64,000 nucleotides of DNA, taken from Pseudarthrobacter sp. NamE2. Its GTDB lineage: Bacteria > Actinomycetota > Actinomycetes > Actinomycetales > Micrococcaceae. The position numbers and the translations under genes are program-made. Positions 26,248-34,971 of the stretch are shown here, piece after piece (within the stretch, counting starts at the first letter, position 1; every line of letters begins with the position of its first letter). Under the pieces are notes generated by a model. That model was not told the DNA's origin. It saw only the letters and a list, made by a program, of their open reading frames with translations, and did not search any database. The stretch lies in the NCBI RefSeq assembly GCF_005796205.1, contig NZ_VAHN01000012.1, positions 1 to 64,000 on the forward strand, given 5' to 3'.

Positions 26248-26874
26248 TTACAGCTGCGCCCGCACCCGTTCGACGGCGGCCGCGCTGGCTTCCTGCCCGC
26301 CCGCCCGCAGTCCCGCAACGACCCCCGCGGCGTCCGCGGCGGACCGGTTCTGGCTCAGTTTCTCCTTCGCCTCGATCCGGGTGATCATCAGTTCAACCCC
26401 CACGATCGCGCGCAGCTGCCCGGCAATGAACTTGTCCGGCGCATCGTCCACGCTCCAGGGATGTTTCCGTCCGCCCTCGTGCAGCCCGGTCAGGCGACGG
26501 ACGTGCCGTGCCAGCCAGCCGGCGTCGTCATGGATCCTCAACTCGCCGTACACGTGGGCGGTGCTGTAGTTCCAGGTGGGCACCACCCGGCCGTGCTCCG
26601 CCTTGGAGGGATACCAGGACGGCGAGATGTAGGCGTCGGGGCCTTGGAGGATGGCCATTGCCTCGCCCAGCGCGGGGGCCAGCGCCTGCGGATTGTTCCG
26701 GGCGAGATGGCCGTGCAGGGCGCCGTGCTCCCCCACGGACGGCTCGAACACGAGGGGCAGCAGTGTTGCCAGCAGGCCGCCGCCGGTCATTGTGACCAGG
26801 TTGGCCGCCCCGGGGCGGGCCAGGAGGTCCTTGACGGCGTCCGGGCGGGCGGCGAAGTGTGCGGGAATGTACAT
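26248..26874 (-). CDS. PaiB-family FMN-binding protein
   Basis: 208 residues from ATG 26874 (AAGGACC upstream); the longer frame to 27012 overlaps the next gene and is not used. Start MYIPAHFAARPDAV, then LVTMTGGGLLATLLPLVF and PTWNYSTAHVYG are classic for PaiB-type split-barrel FMN-binding proteins, annotated as negative transcriptional regulators in Bacillus. No DNA-binding domain is visible, so a direct regulatory role is doubtful. Downstream of the EamA gene at a 19-base gap, probably co-transcribed. Confidence 0.9.
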   Translation of the reverse strand: MYIPAHFAARPDAVKDLLARPGAANLVTMTGGGLLATLLPLVFEPSVGEHGALHGHLARNNPQALAPALGEAMAILQGPDAYISPSWYPSKAEHGRVVPTWNYSTAHVYGELRIHDDAGWLARHVRRLTGLHEGGRKHPWSVDDAPDKFIAGQLRAIVGVELMITRIEAKEKLSQNRSAADAAGVVAGLRAGGQEASAAAVERVRAQL

Positions 26875-26893
26875 GGAAGGTCCTTTCGGTTGG

Positions 26894-27820
26894 TCAGGAA
26901 GTTGGGCTGAGCCGGACGCGGACGGCGGCGCCGGCGCAAAGGATGACGGCCAAGCCGCCAACGATGGTGGTCCAGGTGATGGCTTCGCCCAGCAGGAGGG
27001 CAGCCCAGGCAATGCTCATCACCGGCTGGGTGAGCTGGATCTGGCTGACCTGCGCGATAGGACCGATCGCCAGGCCCCGGTACCAGGCGAAAAAGCCGAG
27101 GAACATGCTGACCACGGCGAGGTAGGCGAAGGCGGCCCACTGCACCGGCGCGGCCGACGGCGGCCGGGCGGCCACCGCGAGCACCGCCAGGACCAGCATC
27201 GGTGGTGCTGCGAGGACCAGGGCCCACGCGATGGTCTGCCAGGGCCCCACCTCCCTTGCGAGCAGTCCGCCTTCCGCATATCCGACGGCGGCGCATCCCA
27301 CGGCGCCGAGCAGCAGAAGGTCCGCCCAGTGCAGGCGGCCGATGCCGCCGGACTGCAGGAAGGCAAAGGTAACGGCGGCCAACGAGCCCAGGACTGTTAT
27401 TGCCCAGAAGGCTGCGGGCGGTCGCTCGCGGGTGCGCAGCACGGCAGCTGTTGCAGTGGCGGCGGGGAGCAGGGCGATGACCACTGCGCCGTGCCCGGCC
27501 GGGACGGCGGTCAAGGCGTAGGAGGTGAGGAGCGGAAAGCCGACGACAACGCCTCCGGCCACCAGCGCGAGCCGCGCCCGGATGCGTGGTTGCGGAAGCC
27601 GCTGCCGGGTGAGTGCCAGGGCTGCGGCTGCGAGGACGGCGGCCACCACGGCCCGGCCTGAGCCGATGAGCAGCGGGGACAGGTCCGCCACGGCCACGCG
27701 GGTGAAGGGAACCGTAAAGGAAAACGCCACCACGCCCAGGAGTCCCCATCCGATGCCGGCGGAGGTTCGCGGTGATATCACTGGGCGAACCTGGTGAGTA
27801 GCGCTACTATGATCTCTCAT
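26894..27820 (-). CDS. EamA/DMT-family transporter
   Basis: 308 residues from ATG 27820, with ten hydrophobic segments in two EamA repeats. The first helix begins near residue 25 (GIGWGLLGVVAFSF). GTG 27781 is a shorter alternative, which would leave the inverted repeat at 27763-27792 just outside most of the coding region. The divergent MocR-type regulator starts at 27819, so the start codons would overlap. Efflux of amino acids or related metabolites is the usual role; the MocR partner suggests a substrate linked to PLP enzymes or GABA-like compounds. Confidence 0.88.
   Translation of the reverse strand: MRDHSSATHQVRPVISPRTSAGIGWGLLGVVAFSFTVPFTRVAVADLSPLLIGSGRAVVAAVLAAAALALTRQRLPQPRIRARLALVAGGVVVGFPLLTSYALTAVPAGHGAVVIALLPAATATAAVLRTRERPPAAFWAITVLGSLAAVTFAFLQSGGIGRLHWADLLLLGAVGCAAVGYAEGGLLAREVGPWQTIAWALVLAAPPMLVLAVLAVAARPPSAAPVQWAAFAYLAVVSMFLGFFAWYRGLAIGPIAQVSQIQLTQPVMSIAWAALLLGEAITWTTIVGGLAVILCAGAAVRVRLSPTS
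27763..27792. promoter_or_regulatory. 30-base inverted repeat, candidate MocR operator
   Basis: AGGTTCGC (27763-27770) and GCGAACCT (27785-27792) are perfect arms around a 14-base spacer that itself contains the palindrome TGATATCA. It lies about 30-55 bases ahead of the MocR start and near the EamA start. Confidence 0.6.
27797..27810 (+). promoter_or_regulatory. Palindrome overlapping the MocR -10 box
   Basis: AGTAGCGCTACT (27797-27808) is a perfect 12-base palindrome. It overlaps TACTAT (27805-27810), which ends 8 bases before ATG 27819. No ribosome binding site is seen, so the transcript is probably leaderless and autorepressed. Confidence 0.55.
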
Positions 27821-29231
27821 GACAAACGATAGCAGTTCCCGCATCGTGCTGGAACTTCGGAAGTGGATTTCGGCCGCCGCCCCGGGTGCCAGGCTTCCGT
27901 CCACCCGCTCGCTCGTGGCCGAATACTCGGCCAGCCCGGTGACGGTACAGAAAGCGCTGCAGGCACTCACCACACAGGGGCTGATTGAAAGCCGTCCCGG
28001 CGTCGGGACCTTCGTCCGGGCGGTACGGACTGCCCGGCCCGCTGACTACGGCTGGCAGACGGCGGCGCTGGGGACCCCGCCGTCGGCCCTTCCCACGGCG
28101 TCAGGCACCATGCGCGACGTCCCCAACAGCGTGATCGCGTTCCACTCCGGCTACCCGGACCGCGAGCTGCTGCCGGAGCGGCTGGTCCGCGCGGCCCTGG
28201 CCCGGGCAGCCCGCGCCGATGCGGCACTGTTCCGCCCTCCGGCGGCCGGCGTACCTGAACTTCAGCAGTGGTTCGCCCATGAGTTGGGATCCGCAACGCC
28301 GTCGGGCATCACACCCCCGACGTCGAGCGACGTGATTGTGCTCCCGGGCAGCCAGAGCGGCCTGAGTTCGATCTTCCGTGCCCTGGTGGGTGCCGGGCAG
28401 CCACTTCTGATGGAGTCGCCCACCTACTGGGGGGCCATCCTGGCAGCCGCGCAGACGGGTGTGCGGGTGGTGCCGGTGGCCAGTGGTCCCGACGGTCCCG
28501 ACGCGGCGGAACTGTCCCGCGGGTTCGAGGAAACCGGGGCCCGGGCGTTCTATGCGCAGCCGAACTACGCCAACCCCACGGGTGCCCAATGGTCGCGCGG
28601 CCGGGGTGATGAGGTCCTGGATGTGGTCCGCGGGCACGGGGCCTTCCTGATCGAGGATGACTGGGCGCACGACTTCGGCATCACGTCAGACTCCATGCCG
28701 GTTGCGGTCCGGGACGATTCAGGGCATGTCATCTACATCAGGTCGCTGACCAAGAGCGTGTCCCCCGCCATCCGGATCGCCGCCGTTATTGCCCGTGGCC
28801 CGGCCCGAGAGCGCATCCTGGCGCACCGCGCCGCCGAGTCCATGTACGTGAGCGGGCTGCTGCAGGCAGCGGCGCTCGATGTGGTGACGCAGCCCGGGTG
28901 GCAGACGCACCTGCGGAACCTGCGCCAGCAACTGCAGTCGCGGCGGGACCTGCTGGTATCAAGTGTCCGGGAGCACGTTCCCCAGGCCCATCTCGAATCC
29001 CTTCCCAAGGGCGGGCTGAACCTCTGGCTGCGCATGCCGGACGGAACCGACCTGCCGCGCCTGGCGCGCGACTGCGAGGATCGAGGTGTAGTGATCGCCG
29101 CCGGCACCGAGTGGTTCCCGGCCGAACCCGCCGGCCCCTTCATCCGGCTCAACTACTCCGGCCCGAATCCGGGGGCATATCCGGGAGGTGCCCGGATCAT
29201 TGGCGAGGCGCTCGCCATTAACAGTTTTTAG
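27819..29231 (+). CDS. MocR/PdxR-type PLP-dependent transcriptional regulator
   Basis: 470 residues. An N-terminal GntR-type winged helix (about 8-70; LPSTRSLVAEYSASPVTVQK) is followed by an aminotransferase class I-like domain with the PLP lysine in SLTKSVSPAI and the usual YAQPNYANPTGAQWS motif. MocR proteins sense PLP or PLP-adducts and control vitamin B6, GABA or amino acid genes. The divergent EamA transporter is the likely target, together with itself. Full length; no odd features. Confidence 0.93.
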   Translation: MTNDSSSRIVLELRKWISAAAPGARLPSTRSLVAEYSASPVTVQKALQALTTQGLIESRPGVGTFVRAVRTARPADYGWQTAALGTPPSALPTASGTMRDVPNSVIAFHSGYPDRELLPERLVRAALARAARADAALFRPPAAGVPELQQWFAHELGSATPSGITPPTSSDVIVLPGSQSGLSSIFRALVGAGQPLLMESPTYWGAILAAAQTGVRVVPVASGPDGPDAAELSRGFEETGARAFYAQPNYANPTGAQWSRGRGDEVLDVVRGHGAFLIEDDWAHDFGITSDSMPVAVRDDSGHVIYIRSLTKSVSPAIRIAAVIARGPARERILAHRAAESMYVSGLLQAAALDVVTQPGWQTHLRNLRQQLQSRRDLLVSSVREHVPQAHLESLPKGGLNLWLRMPDGTDLPRLARDCEDRGVVIAAGTEWFPAEPAGPFIRLNYSGPNPGAYPGGARIIGEALAINSF

Positions 29232-29368
29232 CATGGCCCCCAGATACTACTGTTGGACTAGGCAATGGGCTGCACCGGCCGGCCCTCGTCCCGACACATC
29301 GACAGGTATGCGCAACTCTGGAGACGGGGACTTCGCAGAACTGCCGCCGGTGGGCAACAGGAGGTACG

Positions 29369-29737
29369 TTGAACGATGCATTGACCTCGTCCGGGACTGA
29401 GGTCCTGATCGACGCGCTCCTTGACAGCCCGGACATGGCTGTTTTCCTACAGCGCCTGATGACGATAGCGGGGACAGAACTCGCCCCGGCCTCGAGCCGC
29501 GAGGCCCCGCAGGCGGACAAGTCCGCGGACCTCACAGCAGCACTCGAATCACGGACTGCCATCGACCTCGCCGCCAGCGTCAACATGGCCCAGACCGGCT
29601 GTGACCAACAGCAGGCCGTGGAGATCATGATGAAAGCCTCGAACAACCGCAATGAAAAGATGCGCGACGTGGCGCATCCCATTCTGGCCAGGTTCAGCGG
29701 GGACACGAAACCCACCACCCACTTTGACTCGATATAG
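29369..29737 (+). CDS. Short ANTAR-domain protein
   Basis: 122 residues from a TTG start with CAGGAGGT upstream. The C-terminal 60 residues (RTAIDLAASVNMAQTGCDQQQAVEIM) match the ANTAR three-helix RNA-binding fold found in transcription antiterminators. The N-terminal 60 residues are too short for a GAF domain and have no recognisable sensor. In the ANTAR part the usual AKGILM is replaced by AASVNMA, so RNA binding may be altered. It precedes a full GAF-ANTAR gene by 79 bases. Confidence 0.78.
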   Translation: MNDALTSSGTEVLIDALLDSPDMAVFLQRLMTIAGTELAPASSREAPQADKSADLTAALESRTAIDLAASVNMAQTGCDQQQAVEIMMKASNNRNEKMRDVAHPILARFSGDTKPTTHFDSI

Positions 29738-29816
29738 CTCCATTGCAGTAGGAGCAACCGCATTTACAGGCCCAGCAGCAACCGAGGGTTGCCCGCTTAG
29801 ACAAAAGGTGACAACG

Positions 29817-30533
29817 ATGGACGCTTCCCAACCGCTGGCAAACGTGCTGGCCGGGCTGACCGGTCAGGTCGCAGGCGGTTTCCTCACGGAGGAAAATGCC
29901 GCCAAGGCGGTGCAGTCCTTGGCATACGTGCTTCGTGACTCGGTACCCCGGGCAGCGGGAGCCGGAGCTTCGATCATCAACTCCCGCGGCCGCCGTGAAA
30001 CGGCCGGTGCCACGGATCCCGTGGTGCTGCGCGCCGACAAGCTGCAGTACGAGCTCGGCCAAGGTCCGTGCCTGAGTGCCTGGGCGGAACAGCGCGCCAT
30101 CATCATCCAGGACACCAGGCAGGAAACCCGCTGGCCGAAATGGACGGCGGCCGTTGCGGACCTTCCGCTGCGGTCCGTCCTCAGCGCACCGTTGACTACA
30201 GAGGGACGGCGGATCGGAGCCCTCAAGGTCTACTCCCCTTCCCCGCTCGTCTTCGATGACCATTCGGTTTTTATGATTGAACGCCTTGCCAGCCCTGCCG
30301 CCGTCATCCTTGGCCACGCCCGGGACAGGGAAGCCACCCAGCGGCTGAGCTCACAGCTGGCGGAGGCCCTCTCCAACAGGGACATGATCTCCAAGGCCCA
30401 GGGCATCCTGATTGAGCGGATGAAGATAAGCTCCCCGGAAGCGCTTACCATGATGCTCAGCACCTCCCGGGAAGAAGACAAGCCGCTCCAGGAGGTCGCA
30501 CGGGAAATCGTTTATGGTATCGCTGACCGGTAG
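29817..30533 (+). CDS. GAF-ANTAR domain protein
   Basis: 238 residues from ATG 29817 (AAAAGGTGA upstream). The GAF sensor (about 15-160; LQYELGQGPCLSAW and SVLSAPL motifs) is followed by an ANTAR RNA-binding domain (SNRDMISKAQGILIERMKI). Proteins of this layout are abundant in Arthrobacter and probably act as RNA-binding antiterminators responding to a small ligand; the ligand is unknown. Two hairpins lie in the 79-base leader. A small conserved-looking gene follows 8 bases later. Confidence 0.92.
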   Translation: MDASQPLANVLAGLTGQVAGGFLTEENAAKAVQSLAYVLRDSVPRAAGAGASIINSRGRRETAGATDPVVLRADKLQYELGQGPCLSAWAEQRAIIIQDTRQETRWPKWTAAVADLPLRSVLSAPLTTEGRRIGALKVYSPSPLVFDDHSVFMIERLASPAAVILGHARDREATQRLSSQLAEALSNRDMISKAQGILIERMKISSPEALTMMLSTSREEDKPLQEVAREIVYGIADR

Positions 30534-30541
30534 GAGCCTCC

Positions 30542-30841
30542 ATGGACGACTTTGATAAGCGCGAACACCAGGCACAGGCGACCCGGCAAGCCATGGAAGA
30601 AGCCGGAATTTCGGTCAATGCCGTCTGGATGCGATATTTCAGCTTTACCGGCGCTGCAGGTGAATACGAGATCGACGCCTATCTCAACGGATCACTGGAA
30701 CTCCCGGCACACGAACGGGATCTGCTGGCCCATGCCGTCAATGAATTGATTAAGGAACTTCCGCCCCCGCGGATGGCGCCCTACAGCACCAACCAGCTAC
30801 AACCCCGTCTGGACCGTGACTCGGCGGAGGAGAACGGCTAG
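30542..30841 (+). CDS. Small hypothetical protein in the ANTAR operon
   Basis: 99 residues, acidic, no membrane segment. It starts 8 bases after the GAF-ANTAR stop with TAGGAG upstream. Residues 22-70 (SVNAVWMRYFSFTGAAGEYE, then LELPAHERDLLAHAVNEL) look well ordered and helical. No family is recognised. Its stop overlaps the stop of the convergent SDR gene (CTAG). Confidence 0.75.
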   Translation: MDDFDKREHQAQATRQAMEEAGISVNAVWMRYFSFTGAAGEYEIDAYLNGSLELPAHERDLLAHAVNELIKELPPPRMAPYSTNQLQPRLDRDSAEENG

Positions 30842-31662
30842 GGCCGGACCGCCACCAGTTCCTCGCTCTTGTCCCACAGCCCGCGGGCCAGGCCGGCGTC
30901 GTACGCCTGCGGGTTGGCCTTCGCCAGCGCACGCTTGGCGTAGTAGCCGCCGGAGATCCAGTCCTTGCCCGGGGTGCCGTTGACGAGCCAGAGCAGGGTG
31001 TCGGCGCCCTGGTCGGGGGTGAGCATAAAGCGGTTCAATAGTGTGGTGTAGACGTGCCGGAACCAGCTGCTGGAGTCCGCCGCGAAATTGGTGCGGACCA
31101 CGCCCGGGTGGAAGGCCGCCGTCGTAATTCCCTGATCATGGAAGCGGCGGTGCAGTTCCGACGTGAACAGGATGTTGGCGAGCTTGCCCGTGCCGTACGC
31201 GCGGTTGGTGGAATAACCGTGCCCGGCCGCGAGGTCCGCCAGGTCCAGCCGCCCGAAGTTGTTGGCCATGCTGGCCGTGTTGATGACCTTCGCGCTGCTC
31301 GCCCTGAGGGTGTCCATCAGCAGCGTGGTGAGCAGGAACGGCGCCAGGTGGTTGACCTGGAAGGTGGCCTCGTTCCCGTCTACGGTAAGGGTCCGCTTGC
31401 CCATGATGCCGCCGGCGTTGTTGGCCAGGACGTCGATACGCGGGTAGTCGGATTTCAGCTGGGCCGCGAGGGCGCGGACCTGGTCCAGTTCGGCGAAATC
31501 CGCCAGGAGATAGTCCGCGTTCAGTTCCTTGGCCAGGGCCCGCGTCTTCTCCTCCGACCGGCCGACAACCACCACCTGCTCCCCCGCCTTCGCCAGCGTC
31601 CGGGCGGCTGCAGCGCCAATGCCGTCGCTTGCGCCGGTGATCACGATGGTTCGAGGAGTCAC
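30838..31662 (-). CDS. SDR-family oxidoreductase
   Basis: 274 residues from GTG 31662 with AAAGGAC upstream. Rossmann motif TGASDGIG at about 8-15, LANNAGG near 85, INTAS, and the catalytic YGTGK. The profile is like retinol-dehydrogenase-type SDRs with a C-terminal extension. NADP(H) preference is likely (GRS after beta2). Substrate unknown. Four-base stop overlap with the gene on the other strand. Confidence 0.9.
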   Translation of the reverse strand: MTPRTIVITGASDGIGAAAARTLAKAGEQVVVVGRSEEKTRALAKELNADYLLADFAELDQVRALAAQLKSDYPRIDVLANNAGGIMGKRTLTVDGNEATFQVNHLAPFLLTTLLMDTLRASSAKVINTASMANNFGRLDLADLAAGHGYSTNRAYGTGKLANILFTSELHRRFHDQGITTAAFHPGVVRTNFAADSSSWFRHVYTTLLNRFMLTPDQGADTLLWLVNGTPGKDWISGGYYAKRALAKANPQAYDAGLARGLWDKSEELVAVRP

Positions 31663-31805
31663 GGGTTGTCCTTTGGTCCGGTGGATGTGACTGCTGGTTG
31701 CAGGGCACAAAGGAGAATAACGACAGCGTCACCCGCCACGTTCCCTTAACCCCCCATTCACGTCCTCCTCCCCGCCCGTCCAACCAGCTTTACTACGTTG
31801 CACGC

Positions 31806-33389
31806 ATGGATAATATTTCCCGCAGATCCCTTATTTCCGCCGGCCTGGGGGCCGGCCTTGTCGCCGCCCTGCCGAGTGCCGCCGTCGCTGTATCAACAGC
31901 TGACGACGCCGGCCTCCGCACTGATCCCTTTACGCTCGGCATCGCGTCGGGCGAGCCCTGGGCGGACGGCTTTGTCATCTGGACCCGCCTGGCACTGGAT
32001 CCACTGGCCGGGAACGGCCTGGGCGGCATGCCGTCCCGCAACGTCGCCGTTGCCTGGGAAGTGGCCGAGGACCCGAACATGCGCTCTGTAGTAGCCCGCG
32101 GCGTCGAACACGCCCGGATCGAAACCGCGCACTCCGTCCACGTTGAGCTGCGCGGCCTGAAGCCCGGCCGCGAATACTTCTACCGGTTCCGCGCAGGCAA
32201 GCACCTCAGCGCAGTGGGCCGCACCCTCACCGCCCCGGCGCTGCACGAGACTCCGGCCGCGCTGGCCATGGCCTTCGCCAGCTGCTCGCAGTACGAGCAC
32301 GGCTACTTCACCGCCTACACCCGCATGGCCGAGGACCACCCGGACCTGGTGCTGCACCTGGGCGACTACCTCTACGAGTACAAGAAGGACAGCTACGTGA
32401 TCGGCGGCGGCAACCCGCGTGACCACCGGGGCCCGGAGACCGTCACGCTGGAGGGCTACCGGCAGCGGCACGCTCAGTACAAGTCCGACGCCGACCTGCA
32501 GGCAGCGCACGCGATCGCACCTTGGCTGGTGGTCTGGGATGACCACGAGGTGGACAACAACTGGGCCGACGAGGTCCCGGAGAACAACGACGCGGGCCAG
32601 ATGAACGACACCACCGAGCGGTTCCGGCAGCGGCGTGCGGCCGCGTTCCAGGCGTACTACGAGAACATGCCGCTGCGCGCCTCGTCCGTGCCGGCCGGAT
32701 ACGACATGAAGATCTACCGCGTCATCCAGTGGGGCCAGCTCGCGAACTTCCACATGATGGACACCCGGCAGTACCGCGACGACCAGCTCGCCGGCGACGG
32801 CTGGAAGAAAAACGTGGCCGAGCGGCTCGCCGAGAACCGGTCCATCACCGGCGCCGAGCAGGAGCAGTGGCTGCTGGAAGGGTTTAAGAACTCCACCCAG
32901 CGCTGGGACATCCTGGGCCAGCAGGTCTTCTTCGCCGAACGCGACCGTGCCCGGGCTTTGGACGTCGACGACGTCTCCATGGACGGATGGGACGGCTACG
33001 CCGCCTCCCGCCGCCGCATCACGCAGGGGTGGATCGACGCGAAGGTGCGTAACGCCGTCGTGCTGACCGGCGACGTGCACCGTAACTGGGCCAACGACCT
33101 CAAGGTGGACTACAAGGATCCCGCGTCGCCGGTGGTCGGCTCCGAGCTGGTGTGCACGTCCATCACGTCCACCGGCAACGGCAGCGGTTCCACCACGGAC
33201 CCGGTGATGGCCTGGAACCCGCACCTGAAGTTCTACAACGACAGCCGCGGCTACGTGAACACCAGGATCACCAGGGACGCGATGACCGCCGATTTCCGGG
33301 TGCTGGACTACGTCACGACGCCGGGATCCCCCGTCAAGACGCTGGCCTCCTTCAAGATCCAGGACGGTGTCCCGGGCCTTCAGGCCTGA
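31806..33389 (+). CDS. phoD: PhoD-type alkaline phosphatase/phosphodiesterase, Tat-exported
   Basis: 527 residues. A Tat signal with ISRRSLISAG and a cleavage region near ALPSAAVAV comes first. An N-terminal Ig-like PhoD domain (about 35-140) is followed by the metallophosphatase with FASCSQYEHGYFTAYTRMA, LHLGDYLYEY, VWDDHEVDNNW and LTGDVHRNW. Exported enzymes of this family release phosphate from phosphate mono- and diesters, with Ca/Fe cofactors. No ribosome binding site is visible before ATG 31806, and TACTAC lies about 10 bases upstream, again near-leaderless. No Pho-box-like direct repeats were recognised. Confidence 0.94.
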   Translation: MDNISRRSLISAGLGAGLVAALPSAAVAVSTADDAGLRTDPFTLGIASGEPWADGFVIWTRLALDPLAGNGLGGMPSRNVAVAWEVAEDPNMRSVVARGVEHARIETAHSVHVELRGLKPGREYFYRFRAGKHLSAVGRTLTAPALHETPAALAMAFASCSQYEHGYFTAYTRMAEDHPDLVLHLGDYLYEYKKDSYVIGGGNPRDHRGPETVTLEGYRQRHAQYKSDADLQAAHAIAPWLVVWDDHEVDNNWADEVPENNDAGQMNDTTERFRQRRAAAFQAYYENMPLRASSVPAGYDMKIYRVIQWGQLANFHMMDTRQYRDDQLAGDGWKKNVAERLAENRSITGAEQEQWLLEGFKNSTQRWDILGQQVFFAERDRARALDVDDVSMDGWDGYAASRRRITQGWIDAKVRNAVVLTGDVHRNWANDLKVDYKDPASPVVGSELVCTSITSTGNGSGSTTDPVMAWNPHLKFYNDSRGYVNTRITRDAMTADFRVLDYVTTPGSPVKTLASFKIQDGVPGLQA

Positions 33390-33412
33390 GCCAGCCGGAG
33401 CCCGGGAATGAC

Positions 33413-33456
33413 GACGAAAGGGCGGCCCGGCACATCTGCTGGACCGCCCTTTCGTC
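33413..33456. terminator. Intrinsic terminator after phoD
   Basis: A 16-base stem (33413-33428 with 33441-33456, one mismatch) around a 12-base loop. It starts with GACGAAAG and ends with CTTTCGTC, so it can work in either direction. Confidence 0.8.
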
Positions 33457-33459
33457 ATC

Positions 33460-33522
33460 AAGTAGCTGGCAGACAACGTCCTGAAAACGTGATTTCACGA
33501 CGTTAACCGCGAGCCAGTTGTG
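33460..33522. repeat. Palindromic intergenic repeat, copy C
   Basis: Left arm has GACAACGTCCTGAAA, right arm TTTCACGACGTTAACCGCGAG. The left arm is the most degenerate of the four copies. It sits between the convergent phoD and gntP 3' ends, right after the phoD terminator. Confidence 0.8.
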
Positions 33523-33524
33523 GG

Positions 33525-34928
33525 CTAGCCAGCCAGGCCGGCCACCAGGAAGATCACCGCGGCGATGGCGAAGCCCATCACACCGATCAAGGTTTCCATC
33601 ACGGTCCAGGTCTTCAGCGTGGTTTTGACGTCCATGCCGAAGAAGCGGCCCACCAGCCAGAAGCCCGAGTCGTTGACGTGGGAGACCACCACGGAACCGG
33701 CAGCCACGGCCAGGACCATGGCGGCCACCTGCATGCCGTTCAAACCGGCGGCGGCCACAGCGGGAGCGACCAGGCCGGCCGTGGTGGTGAGCGCCACGGT
33801 GGCCGAGCCCTGGGCGATGCGGAGGATGGCCGAGATCAGGAAGCCTGCGAGGATGAGCGGGATGCCCACGCCGCCCAGGACGTCCGCCAGTGCCTTGCCG
33901 ATGCCGGAGGTGCGCAGGACGCCGCCGAACATGCCGCCGGCGCCGGTGATCAGGATGACGGAGCAGACCGGACCCAGGGAGGACTCGAGCAGCTTCTCCA
34001 GGGCGCCGGCGTCCTTGCCGCGCTTGGCACCCAGGACGAACATGGCCACGAGCACGGCAATCAGCAGGGCCACCGGGGTTTCACCGATGGTGCGCAGGAC
34101 CTGGAACCACTGCTCGTCCTTGGCGCCTTCGGGGAGGACGCCGGAGGAGGCCAGGGTGTTCAGGCCGGTGTTCATGAAGATCAGGACCAGCGGGAGGAGC
34201 AACAGGCCAACGATGGTGCGGAACTTGGGCGGGTTCGCTTCGGCCTCGGCACTGGCGTGGCCCAGGATTTCCGGCACGGGCAGGACGAGCTTCTTGCCCG
34301 TGTACAGGCCGTAAAGGTAGGCGGTGACGTACCAGGTGGGAATGGCCACGATCAGGCCGGCGATGGTGACCAGGCCGACGTTGGCGTCAAAGAACGCGGA
34401 GGCGGAAACCGGACCGGGATGCGGCGGCAGGAAGATGTGCATCACGGAGAACGCACCGGCGGCGGGCAGGCCGTAGCGGAGAACTCCCCCGCCCAGACGG
34501 TGGGCAACGGCGAAGACGACGGGCAGCATGACCACCAGGCCGGCGTCGAAGAAGATGGGGAAGCCGAAGATCAGCGAGGCCAGGCCCAGCGCGAACGGGG
34601 CGCGCTTCTCACCGAAGACGCCGATGAGGTAGTCGGCCAGCACCTTGGCGCCGCCGCTGGTTTCCACGATGCGCCCGAGCATCGCGCCCAGGCCCACCAG
34701 GAGCGCCACGGTCCCGAGGGTGGTGCCGAAGCCGTTGATCAGGACCGGGACCACCTGGTTGGCGGGGATGCCGGTGGCGAATGCGGTGCCGAGGCTGACC
34801 AGGATCAGGGCAATCAGGGCATGAACGCGCAGTTTGATGATCAGGAACAGCAGGACGGCAATCGCTGCCGCTGCGATGAGCAGCAGGGGGCCTGCTCCCA
34901 GCGTTTGGGTCCATCCTTCGATGGTCAT
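33525..34928 (-). CDS. gntP: Gluconate:H+ symporter (GntP family)
   Basis: 467 residues, about 12-14 hydrophobic segments with the family motifs FGFPIFFDAGLV, MHIFLPPHPGPV and SHVNDSGFWLV. It lies 43 bases downstream of the gluconokinase gene on the same strand, the standard gluconate uptake pair. Uptake yields cytosolic gluconate for phosphorylation to 6-phosphogluconate. Expression is expected to follow gntK from the operator region at 35594-35628. Confidence 0.93.
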   Translation of the reverse strand: MTIEGWTQTLGAGPLLLIAAAAIAVLLFLIIKLRVHALIALILVSLGTAFATGIPANQVVPVLINGFGTTLGTVALLVGLGAMLGRIVETSGGAKVLADYLIGVFGEKRAPFALGLASLIFGFPIFFDAGLVVMLPVVFAVAHRLGGGVLRYGLPAAGAFSVMHIFLPPHPGPVSASAFFDANVGLVTIAGLIVAIPTWYVTAYLYGLYTGKKLVLPVPEILGHASAEAEANPPKFRTIVGLLLLPLVLIFMNTGLNTLASSGVLPEGAKDEQWFQVLRTIGETPVALLIAVLVAMFVLGAKRGKDAGALEKLLESSLGPVCSVILITGAGGMFGGVLRTSGIGKALADVLGGVGIPLILAGFLISAILRIAQGSATVALTTTAGLVAPAVAAAGLNGMQVAAMVLAVAAGSVVVSHVNDSGFWLVGRFFGMDVKTTLKTWTVMETLIGVMGFAIAAVIFLVAGLAG

Positions 34929-34971
34929 GGTTCTCCTTTGAAACAGAAGGGAATTGTTGGGGTTTGGGGGT

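Noticed and set aside
31893..33476. 527-codon minus-strand frame opposite phoD
   Set aside because: Antisense of an intact Tat-exported phosphatase; composition typical of a shadow frame.
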